Of a stretch of 43,300 bases of DNA, positions 9,107-16,476 are shown piece by piece. Each line of letters starts with the position of its first letter. Position 1 is the stretch's first letter. The stretch comes from Klebsiella pneumoniae (GTDB lineage: Bacteria > Myxococcota_A > UBA796 > SXON01). A program made the translations under genes and the position numbers. The stretch lies in the NCBI GenBank assembly GCA_945861635.1, contig CAMAWH010000041.1, positions 1 to 43,300 of the forward strand. Reading direction: 5' to 3'. The notes beneath the pieces are model-generated. The model worked only from the letters and a program-made list of their open reading frames with translations. It had not been told where the DNA came from and ran no database searches.

Positions 9107-10078
9107 CTACCTCGGCGTCTGATCCTTGGCCGGTTCACATTTGATCGACGCAGCGGACGGGTAGACCAAGCCTACCGAATCACACATCTCTGTGGGAAAT
9201 TGGAGCGCCTCGTCCGTGTCATTGACCCAGTTGCACGTGGTCAAAAAACGATCGCCCTCAGAGACGACGAATGCGCCGGGTTCAAATGCGTCAACACGAG
9301 GCGCATCTCGAAGGTCCGGCGTCCAATTGTCCACTTCATACACGCGTTCCGTGATGTCTCCGTGGATCCAGTCGATGCTGTACGACCGGCCCCATTCATG
9401 CATGTGTCCCATCAACGCAACGAGCGTGTAGTCCGCCTCCCACTCACAATCGATGGTGGCCGAGGAAGCCTGCCCAGGAGGGAGGGAGAATGTCGAATTG
9501 TCATGGATGAACGGCGTTGCCCAGTCCGTGACCGTGGCCGGGTCGACGAACGTGATGTTGGCGAGATCCTGCACGAGGACACGACGATCGGTAGCATTGA
9601 TCCAATGTTCCTGCAGGATGTACCTCGTATCGGCGGGAACGGAGACGGCGACGCCCGGCGGAAGTTCCATCGCTCCCCACGCGTCGGCAAGCACTCGCGT
9701 GCCCATCACAAGGGGCTGCATGTGCTCCATGGGAATGACCTTTGGATGTGTGCAATCCACCACCTCACCGTCGGCGTGCTCGTCGGGCGTGAAGTCCGTT
9801 TCCATGAACATGAAATGATGGGCGTACTCGGGATTCTGAAACCAGGCGAAGCGCGACACCGCAGCATCGCCCCACTCCCACGTTCCAACCTCACAATACA
9901 TGACATCCTGATGCGGCTCCAGAATGACCTCGGCGCCGACCAAACGGACGCTTGTACCTTCCGGGTCGGGTACGTCGATCCGCCCGTCTACGACAGCGTC
10001 TGTGCCGGAGTCATCCTCACGCTCCGGAACGGGGACGCAGCCGGGAACAGCGGGGGCGAGGAGGGCGAAGAACAACAC
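9107..10078 (-). CDS. Copper type II ascorbate-dependent monooxygenase-like lipoprotein (PHM/DBM family)
   Basis: A 323-aa protein matching the catalytic core of peptidylglycine alpha-hydroxylating/dopamine beta-monooxygenases. From the chosen start, the copper ligands are His87-His88 (EYAHHFMFM) and His158 (QEHWINAT) for the CuH site. His225 and His227 (GHMHEWG) and Met298 (PTEMCDSV) serve the CuM site. The spacing (70, 67 and 71 residues between sites) follows the PHM core. Conserved Cys around CNW and EMC fit the family disulfides. The start is uncertain. GTG 10078 has an AGGGTGGAG upstream and gives the lipoprotein signal VLFFALLAPAVPGC. GTG 10096 and ATG 10132 are in frame, but the latter would abut the divergent gene. 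The bacterial substrate is unknown; an O2- and copper-dependent periplasmic hydroxylation is inferred. Confidence 0.85.
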   Translation of the reverse strand: MLFFALLAPAVPGCVPVPEREDDSGTDAVVDGRIDVPDPEGTSVRLVGAEVILEPHQDVMYCEVGTWEWGDAAVSRFAWFQNPEYAHHFMFMETDFTPDEHADGEVVDCTHPKVIPMEHMQPLVMGTRVLADAWGAMELPPGVAVSVPADTRYILQEHWINATDRRVLVQDLANITFVDPATVTDWATPFIHDNSTFSLPPGQASSATIDCEWEADYTLVALMGHMHEWGRSYSIDWIHGDITERVYEVDNWTPDLRDAPRVDAFEPGAFVVSEGDRFLTTCNWVNDTDEALQFPTEMCDSVGLVYPSAASIKCEPAKDQTPR

Positions 10079-10130
10079 GCTCCACCCTACATCCACACCG
10101 CACCGCCAGCAAATGTGGGAGCATGTGGGC

Positions 10131-10406
10131 ATGCCGCTCCTCCTGCTCCTCCTCGCGTGCGGCGGCAAGACCATCAAGACGGAGGAGAGTGAGGGACACC
10201 GCCACAGCTTCACGATCCCGAGGGAAGACCTGGCCGACCCGCCGGACAGCGGCGTCATCCTCGAAACGACGGAGGTGGACGGACACACGCACGACGTCAC
10301 GCTCAGCGTGGTGAGCCTCGACTTGCTCTCCGAACGCGGCGGTATCGGTGTTTCCGGGGAGACGAGCGAGACGGAGGCCCATTCGCACGAGTGGCATGGG
10401 GAGTGA
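10131..10406 (+). CDS. Small His-rich lipoprotein with three HxH motifs
   Basis: A 91-aa lipoprotein with signal MPLLLLLLAC; ATG 10113 would add MWEHVG. The body has three HxH sites: GHRHSF, GHTHDV and AHSHEWH. The first two open similar strands (HSFTIPREDL / HDVTLSVVSL), so the protein looks like two short repeats plus a tail. HxH pairs of this kind often bind Cu or Zn. The gene is divergent from, and only 52 bp from, the copper monooxygenase at 10078, and the two may share a promoter region. A role in copper delivery to that enzyme or in metal binding at the surface is inference. I do not recognise a named family. Confidence 0.72.
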   Translation: MPLLLLLLACGGKTIKTEESEGHRHSFTIPREDLADPPDSGVILETTEVDGHTHDVTLSVVSLDLLSERGGIGVSGETSETEAHSHEWHGE

Positions 10407-10431
10407 CGAGGCAACGGTGTAGCATGCGCGA

Positions 10432-12909
10432 ATGATGTCCCTCCTTTTCCTGTTTGCCTGTACGCCGACCCCTGCTGACTCCGGAAAGGCGGAGGCCGCC
10501 GAGGACATCGACGGGGACGGCCTCGCGGGGGACGATGACTGCGATGACGGCAATGCGGCCGTGCACCAATACGCAGAGGAAATCTGCGACGGCCTGGACA
10601 ACAATTGCGACGGGGAAGTGGACAACGGCCTGCTTGCCACCTGGTACCAGGATCGCGATGAGGACGGCTTTGGTGACGCCGCAGCAACCGTCGAAGCCTG
10701 TGAGCCTCCGGCCGGGTACATCGGGGGCGCGGAAGACTGCAACGACCGGCGGGACGACATCCATCCGGGCGCGCTGGAGGGAGATTGTGGCGACCCGACG
10801 GACTACAACTGTGATGGCTCCGTAGGCTACGCCGACGCCGACGGTGACCACTACGCAGCTTGCGAGGAATGTGACGACGCCAGTGCCTATATCCATCCCG
10901 GCGCAGAGGAGGTGTGCAACGAACTGGACGACGATTGCGATGGTCGCATCGACGTCGGCGCGACCGACGCCGAAGTCTGGTATGCGGATGCCGACGGGGA
11001 TGGTCACGGCGGACCGTTGACGGTGGTGGCCTGCGCCGCGCCGGACGGCTTCTTGTCCACGTCCGACGATTGTGACGATGGCGACTTCTCGGCGTTTCCA
11101 GGCGCCTCGGAAGTCTGTGACGGCGGCGACAACGACTGCGACGGCCTGACGGACGAGAATGCGACGGACGCGGGTACAACCTACGACGATGCCGACGGCG
11201 ACGGATGGGGAGACGATGCGAGCGTTCGGGTGGCGTGTGATGGCGCCGTTGCCGTGGGCGAGGACTGCGACGACACCGATGCGAGCGTGAGTCCGGATGG
11301 CTACGAGACGTGTGACGGTCGCGACGAGGATTGCGACGGAGATGTCGATGAGGACGCGGTGGACGCCTCGGTCTGGTACACCGATGGCGATGGCGATGCC
11401 GTAGGTGACGCGGTGATTGTGGCATGTGACCTTCCCGCCGGCGCCTCCGCACTCGACGGCGATTGCGATGACGCCGACGCGACGGTGTACCCCGGCGCCA
11501 TCGAAAGCTGCGATGGTGTCGATCAGGACTGTGATGGCAACGTGGATGAGGGCGTCGGCTCGACGTGGTACCTCGACGCCGACGGCGACGGTTTCGGCGA
11601 CCCTGCGCGCCTCTGGGCCGATTGCACGGCGCCGGGCGGATATGTCGCGGATGACACCGACTGCGATGACCTCGATGACAGCGTGAATCCCTCGGTCGCG
11701 GAGGTGTGCGATAGTCTCGATAACGACTGCGATTCCGCGGTGGACGAGGCGGACGCCGCGGACGCGTCCACCTGGTACGCGGATGACGACGGCGACGGCT
11801 GGGGCGATGCTACGGATCGCGTCGAGGCGTGCAGTCAGCCTGCGGGGTACCTCGTGAACGCCGGTGATTGTAATGACGGGACGAATGCGGTGAGCCCGGA
11901 CGACCTCGAAACGTGCAACAGCGTGGACGACGACTGCGATGGCACCGTCGATGAGGCCGATGCCACCGATGCGATCACGTGGTATGCGGACGCCGACCGT
12001 GACGGCTACGGCGACGCACACACCACCACGGCGGCGTGCGCCGCACCCGCAGGGTACATCGCGGACGACTCGGACTGCGATGATACCGATGCGAGCACGT
12101 ACGACTGCGCGTTCACCGATTTCGACGGTACCTATGGCACCACCTGGCAGACGATGGCCACGCCGTCGGAAGCGCTCTATTCGGTGCAAGTCTACCACCC
12201 GTCCGACATGCAACACATCTACAATATGTACGATTCGACGGGTCAGAAGTACAACGTGGACACCGACACCTGGACGACGCTGGCGGCCAGTGCCCCCTAC
12301 TCCGCGCCGTGGACCCAGATGGCACCCTATGATGGCTATCTTTGGATGATTCGCAACAGCTACATCTATCGTTATGATCCCGTGAGCGACGGCTGGACGA
12401 CGATGACATCCTACACGGGAAGCGACGCCTACAACATGACGGAATCGGACGAGTATGGGGTCATCTACGGCCACACCTCGGCGGGCGTCATGGTCCAGTA
12501 CGACACCAACACAGGCGCCGTTTCGTATGACACGACCGGAAAGGGCAGCCAATCTGAGACGCGGCTGGCCTACGATCCCGATGGCCGCACCATCTACTTC
12601 GGCGCGTACTCCCAGCCGGATCTGTATCGTTGGGACATCGCATCCGGCGCGGTGACGACGATGACCTCGATCCCGGCGGCCCAGCTCAACGACATCTTCT
12701 GTTCGGATCGCTCCGGTCACATTTACGCGGCGGGAAACACCAGCGGCACGACCATGTACGCCTACGACATGGTCACCAACCTCTGGACCTCGATGCCGGC
12801 GTTGCCCACCGACCATGGAAACAACGGCTCGTGCGTTGTTTCCGCCGACGGATGGCTCTATGTCGGCACCGGGAGCAACCTGAAGTGGTACCGAATCGCC
12901 TTGTATTGA
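10432..12909 (+). CDS. MopE-like repeat lipoprotein with kelch-like propeller head
   Basis: An 825-aa lipoprotein. An in-frame stop at 10420-10422 lies just upstream, so the start must be ATG 10432 or 10435. This leaves MSLLFLFAC as a genuine 8-9-residue lipoprotein signal without Lys/Arg. Residues about 20-555 contain eight Cys/Asp modules (for example CDGLDNNCDGEVDN, CNELDDDCDGRIDV), including the DYNCDGSVGY variant. Residues about 560-825 form a propeller-like domain with repeated W-T-x-M/L and Y-x-Y/W-D motifs: KYNVDTDTWTTLAA, IYRYDPVSDGWTTM, LYRWDIASGAVTTM, MYAYDMVTNLWTSM. These are kelch-like blades. No active site was seen. It follows the His-rich lipoprotein by 25 nt and may be co-transcribed with it. 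Confidence 0.86.
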   Translation: MMSLLFLFACTPTPADSGKAEAAEDIDGDGLAGDDDCDDGNAAVHQYAEEICDGLDNNCDGEVDNGLLATWYQDRDEDGFGDAAATVEACEPPAGYIGGAEDCNDRRDDIHPGALEGDCGDPTDYNCDGSVGYADADGDHYAACEECDDASAYIHPGAEEVCNELDDDCDGRIDVGATDAEVWYADADGDGHGGPLTVVACAAPDGFLSTSDDCDDGDFSAFPGASEVCDGGDNDCDGLTDENATDAGTTYDDADGDGWGDDASVRVACDGAVAVGEDCDDTDASVSPDGYETCDGRDEDCDGDVDEDAVDASVWYTDGDGDAVGDAVIVACDLPAGASALDGDCDDADATVYPGAIESCDGVDQDCDGNVDEGVGSTWYLDADGDGFGDPARLWADCTAPGGYVADDTDCDDLDDSVNPSVAEVCDSLDNDCDSAVDEADAADASTWYADDDGDGWGDATDRVEACSQPAGYLVNAGDCNDGTNAVSPDDLETCNSVDDDCDGTVDEADATDAITWYADADRDGYGDAHTTTAACAAPAGYIADDSDCDDTDASTYDCAFTDFDGTYGTTWQTMATPSEALYSVQVYHPSDMQHIYNMYDSTGQKYNVDTDTWTTLAASAPYSAPWTQMAPYDGYLWMIRNSYIYRYDPVSDGWTTMTSYTGSDAYNMTESDEYGVIYGHTSAGVMVQYDTNTGAVSYDTTGKGSQSETRLAYDPDGRTIYFGAYSQPDLYRWDIASGAVTTMTSIPAAQLNDIFCSDRSGHIYAAGNTSGTTMYAYDMVTNLWTSMPALPTDHGNNGSCVVSADGWLYVGTGSNLKWYRIALY

Positions 12910-12915
12910 ATCACC

Positions 12916-12959
12916 GGCTCCAAAAACATCGGCTCCAAAAACATCGGCTCCAAAACACC
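12916..12959 (+). repeat. Short tandem repeat, 15-bp unit x3
   Basis: Three head-to-tail copies of GGCTCCAAAAACATC lie at 12916-12930, 12931-12945 and 12946-12959; the last has one A fewer and ends CACC. They begin 6 bp after the stop of one MopE-like gene and end 56 bp before the ATG of the next. There is no dyad or T-tract, so it is not an obvious terminator. The remaining intergenic bases (12960-13015) show no other feature. Confidence 0.85.
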
Positions 12960-13015
12960 GGCGCCACCTCGCTCCGGGGCGTTCGTAGGCTATCCTTCGC
13001 CTTCTCGGAGCCCCC

Positions 13016-16000
13016 ATGCGCTTGCTGCCCTGTTCGCTTTCCCTCGCGATCCTCGCCGCGCTCGCCGGTTGTCGCGCCGACGGGACGACGAAATATACGA
13101 TTGACGCCGATAAGGACGGCCTTTCGCGCGACGACGATTGTGATGACAAAAACGAGGACGTCGGCGCCCCGACCACCTGGTACACGGACGCGGATGCCGA
13201 CGGGTACGGCACAGGAACGGGAGACGCAGCCTGTGAACAGCCGGACGGAAGCGCCGCCACCGCCGATGATTGCGACGACGCGGACGCTGGCATCCACCCG
13301 GCCGCCGACGACCTGTGTGATGGCATCGACAACGATTGCGACGGACTCGTCGATAATGGCGCCACCTCCTCGGACTGGTACGCGGACGTGGACGGGGATG
13401 GGTATGGGGAGGATGCGACCGTCACGCCGGGGTGTTCCGCGCCAGACGGGTACGTTGCCGTGGGTGGGGATTGCAACGATGCCGACGCGGCCTACAATCC
13501 CGGCGCCGACGAGTCGGATTGCGCGGACCCGAATGACTACAATTGTGACGGTTCGGTCGGGTACGCCGACGCCGACGGGGACGGCTTTGCCGCCTGTGAG
13601 GAGTGTGATGACGCCACGGCGACCCACTTCCCCGGAGCGACCGAGTTTTGCGACGCCGTAGATAACGACTGTGACGGCACCATCGACGAGGCCGACGCCA
13701 TGGATGCGTCCACCTGGTACGCCGATAATGACACCGATGCGTACGGCGACGCATCCGACGCCACCGCGGCATGCGCGGCGCCCGAGGGATATGTCGCCGA
13801 CTCCAGTGATTGCGACGACCTCGTTGCGGTCGTGAACCCGGCGGCGTCGGAGATCTGCAACGGCATCGACGATGACTGTGATGGCGCGATCGATGACGAG
13901 GCGTCCGACGTTCTCACATGGTACGCCGACGCGGACAACGATGGCTATGGCACGGATGTGGCCACCACGGGGTGCGAGCAACCCACGGGGTATGCGGCGC
14001 TCGGTGGCGATTGCGACGACGCGGATGCCGCCTACAACCCCGGCGCCGACGAGTCGGACTGCACCGACCCCAACGACTACAATTGCGACGGGTCCGTTGG
14101 CTACGTCGATGCCGATGGAGACGGGTTTGCCGCATGTGAGGAGTGTGACGACGCCACGGCGACCCACTTCCCCGGAGCCACGGAATATTGCGATCTGGCG
14201 GACAACGACTGCGATGGTATCGTCGATGAGGCCGATGCTGTCGATGTTTCAGCGTGGTACGCGGACGCCGATGGAGACGCCTACGGCGGCACTTCCGCGC
14301 GTGAGGACGCCTGTTCGGCGCCCGCCGGCTATGTCGCCGACAGCACCGACTGTGACGACGGTGTCGCCACCGTCAACCCAGGCCAAACCGAGATTTGCAA
14401 CGGGGTCGACGACGATTGTGATGGCACCGTGGACGCTGGGGCCGCGGACGCGTCCACTTGGTATGTTGACAGTGACTCCGATGGATACGGCGATCCGGGA
14501 ACCACGGCGGAGTCGTGCACGGCGCCCACCGGATACGTCGCCGACAACACCGATTGTGACGACCTCACCATCGGTGTCAACCCCGGCGCCGTCGAGGGTT
14601 GCAATCGCGTGGACGACGATTGCGATGGCGCAGTGGATGACGGCGCGGCCGACGCATCGACGTGGTACGCCGATACGGATGGAGACGGCTACGGGGACGG
14701 TCGGAGCACCGCGGATTCGTGTACGCAACCCGCTGGCTACGTTTCCGACACCAGCGATTGTGACGATACGTTGGCGGCAGTGAACCCCGCAGCGACGGAA
14801 ATCTGCAACACCATTGACGACAACTGTGATGGCGCGACGGATGACGGCAGCGCGGCGCCTACCCTCTGGTACGCGGACGCCGACGCGGACGGCTATGGAG
14901 ACGGGGGAACGGCCGTCAGCGCGTGTGCCGCACCTGCCGGCTACATCGCGGACATCACCGACTGCGACGACACCCGGGCCGCGGTAAACCCCGCCGCCAC
15001 CGAGATCTGCAACACCCTGGACGACAACTGTGATGGAGCGACAGACGGGACGGATGCGTGGTGGGATCTCGCGTTCCCCTACCGCATTCCCGTCCGGCTT
15101 GGAGCGGCCTCGACGGGGGTGTCCGGGCCGCCCGTCGCCATCGAAGTTGACTTTGCCGTGGCGATGTCGGCGTTGGGCGGCGGTGTATTTTCTTCCGATA
15201 CGATGCGCGTCGTCCTTCAGGATTGTGCGCTCGCCCAACCGGAACTTCCCAGTCAGTTCCTGGATAGCTGGGTGGGAGTCTTTGAGAAGCAGGAATCTGC
15301 GGACGCCACAGGAGATGGGTTTGGTACCGTCGTTTTCCTCTACGACGAAGACGGCGATTACGCAGCGTTGGAAACGCTCGCGGCCAGTGGCACCGCGTCG
15401 GTGGCTATCTACTTTGGCGGGAGCGCGGCGGCCCCCGCATACCTGACAGGACTGTCCGCAACGGCCGCGACCCTCGAAAACAACGTCACCGTGAACACGT
15501 TTGACGCCAGCGCCGGCGGGATGTTGGACTCGATGCTCTGGGGAGCCTCGCCCAACCTTCAGAGTCAGGACGATAGTTGCTGTGGGAACTCCATCTACTC
15601 GGCAAGTTGGGGCGTCGATCCGCAGGATGGTGCGGGTACGCTCACGGTTTTGGAGACGGGCCCGGTGTTCGCGGCAATGCGGGCCTCCGGGTCACGCACG
15701 GATTCGCAGTCCAGCTACGACTACACCTACACATATTGGATGTTTGCTGGCAGACCCGAGCTGTGGAACAAAGTCTATCAAGTGACGACAAGCGCCTCGA
15801 CGCTCTCTCATCCGGGAGACTACACCAGTGGCATCCGCCCGTGGGAAGCCCGCCGCGACGCCATCTCCAGCGGCGCCACGTTCACGACGGACAGTGGCTA
15901 TGCCTACGCCGACGCCTCCAACGGTACGTGGGGCGTGACGTGGGGGTATTATCAGGAGCCCGCCTATCTGGTGACACTGTCCAACTACAACCCGTACATT

Positions 16001-16195
16001 ATCGTGGTCGGCAACGACTACGCCCCTTCCGGTTCGGGTACGCCGGGCCGCATGCCCACCGGCACGGCCTACATGGACAATGAGGTGCAGGTGGTCTACC
16101 CGCACAGCGACAGCTTTTCGACCGGCGTGCAGGACCAGTTCTTTGGGTTGCTGGAGGGCGTGACGGTGACGCAAGGGGCGGCGCAGGCCCAGTAG
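13016..16195 (+). CDS. Largest MopE-like repeat lipoprotein, DUF2341-like/unknown C-terminal head
   Basis: A 1059-aa lipoprotein with a normal signal, MRLLPCSLSLAILAALAGC. Residues about 35-675 hold ten Cys/Asp modules (CDGIDNDCDGLVDN, CDAVDNDCDGTIDE, CNTIDDNCDGATDD and others). Two of them are the DYNCDGSVGY type, from a recent internal duplication. From residue about 682 (WWDLAFPYRIPVRLG) there is a 375-aa head. Its first 100 residues resemble the DUF2341 pattern (W-x-F/Y-x-Y-R-I-P-V). The rest is aromatic and glycine-rich and contains SWGVDPQDGAGTLTVLETGP and a Cys-Cys pair (DDSCCGNS). I do not recognise the rest of the head; a glycan- or polymer-binding role is possible. The gene converges with the small hotdog gene at 16225, with 29 bp between stops. 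Confidence 0.85.
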   Translation: MRLLPCSLSLAILAALAGCRADGTTKYTIDADKDGLSRDDDCDDKNEDVGAPTTWYTDADADGYGTGTGDAACEQPDGSAATADDCDDADAGIHPAADDLCDGIDNDCDGLVDNGATSSDWYADVDGDGYGEDATVTPGCSAPDGYVAVGGDCNDADAAYNPGADESDCADPNDYNCDGSVGYADADGDGFAACEECDDATATHFPGATEFCDAVDNDCDGTIDEADAMDASTWYADNDTDAYGDASDATAACAAPEGYVADSSDCDDLVAVVNPAASEICNGIDDDCDGAIDDEASDVLTWYADADNDGYGTDVATTGCEQPTGYAALGGDCDDADAAYNPGADESDCTDPNDYNCDGSVGYVDADGDGFAACEECDDATATHFPGATEYCDLADNDCDGIVDEADAVDVSAWYADADGDAYGGTSAREDACSAPAGYVADSTDCDDGVATVNPGQTEICNGVDDDCDGTVDAGAADASTWYVDSDSDGYGDPGTTAESCTAPTGYVADNTDCDDLTIGVNPGAVEGCNRVDDDCDGAVDDGAADASTWYADTDGDGYGDGRSTADSCTQPAGYVSDTSDCDDTLAAVNPAATEICNTIDDNCDGATDDGSAAPTLWYADADADGYGDGGTAVSACAAPAGYIADITDCDDTRAAVNPAATEICNTLDDNCDGATDGTDAWWDLAFPYRIPVRLGAASTGVSGPPVAIEVDFAVAMSALGGGVFSSDTMRVVLQDCALAQPELPSQFLDSWVGVFEKQESADATGDGFGTVVFLYDEDGDYAALETLAASGTASVAIYFGGSAAAPAYLTGLSATAATLENNVTVNTFDASAGGMLDSMLWGASPNLQSQDDSCCGNSIYSASWGVDPQDGAGTLTVLETGPVFAAMRASGSRTDSQSSYDYTYTYWMFAGRPELWNKVYQVTTSASTLSHPGDYTSGIRPWEARRDAISSGATFTTDSGYAYADASNGTWGVTWGYYQEPAYLVTLSNYNPYIIVVGNDYAPSGSGTPGRMPTGTAYMDNEVQVVYPHSDSFSTGVQDQFFGLLEGVTVTQGAAQAQ
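13465..14200 (+). repeat. Internal in-gene duplication, about 180 bp copies 540 bp apart
   Basis: About 180 bp starting near 13465 recur near 14005, an offset of exactly 540 bp (180 codons). Both copies encode DADAAYNPGADESDC, then NDYNCDGSVGY, then ADGDGFAACEECDDATATHF. The DNA is nearly identical over long stretches (for example 13614-13640 against 14154-14180), with mainly third-position differences elsewhere. This points to a fairly recent unequal exchange between repeat modules. Confidence 0.8.
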
Positions 16196-16224
16196 TGGAG
16201 GACGCCGTCGTGACGGCGCAGGCG

Positions 16225-16473
16225 TCAGGGGCGAACGGAGCCCACGCCCCTCGCCACCTCGACCGTTCCCCGCCAGAGGGAGAATCGGAGGCGTCCATCG
16301 TCAAGGGTGATCCGGACATCTACGTCCTGACCCGGGCGCACAACGTCGAGGAAGCGCACGCGATCGAGGCGGACGATCGGGCTGCCGACCGCACCTTGGA
16401 CGGCGGATAAAAGCGCGGCACCGGGAACGACCGGGTCCGCGTCAAAATGGCCGGGATAATCAGGGAAGATCAT
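16225..16473 (-). CDS. Small hotdog-fold FabZ/ApeI-like 3-hydroxyacyl-ACP dehydratase-like protein
   Basis: An 82-aa protein carrying the FabZ-type signature YPGHFDADPVVPGAALL at residues 6-22; the usual form is GHFPxxPVxPGV, and the His is the catalytic residue. Hotdog strands follow (PIVRLDRVRFLDVVRPGQDV). It is shorter than FabZ (about 140 aa) and ApeI (about 115 aa) and has little before the signature. It is either a minimal domain or lacks the N-terminal strand. It starts 3 nt after the stop of the TonB receptor gene, so it is translationally coupled as the last gene of the minus-strand biosynthetic arm. Family knowledge and context suggest dehydration of 3-hydroxyacyl-ACP intermediates in polyene synthesis, as for ApeI. 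Catalytic competence is not certain given the length. Confidence 0.72.
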   Translation of the reverse strand: MIFPDYPGHFDADPVVPGAALLSAVQGAVGSPIVRLDRVRFLDVVRPGQDVDVRITLDDGRLRFSLWRGTVEVARGVGSVRP

Positions 16474-16476
16474 GTC

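Noticed and set aside
10079..11452. Upstream extension of the copper monooxygenase frame to 781 codons
   Set aside because: The extension is Arg/His-rich, antisense to the His-rich lipoprotein and a MopE-like gene, and would remove the lipoprotein signal.
10303..13476. Minus-strand open frame of 1057 codons
   Set aside because: It is antisense to two MopE-like genes; their repetitive GAC/GAT codons leave the reverse frame open. It has no signal or domain.
5900..15050. Regular repeats that could suggest a CRISPR array or minisatellite
   Set aside because: The repeats are in-frame protein modules with third-position variation and no constant direct repeat/spacer structure.
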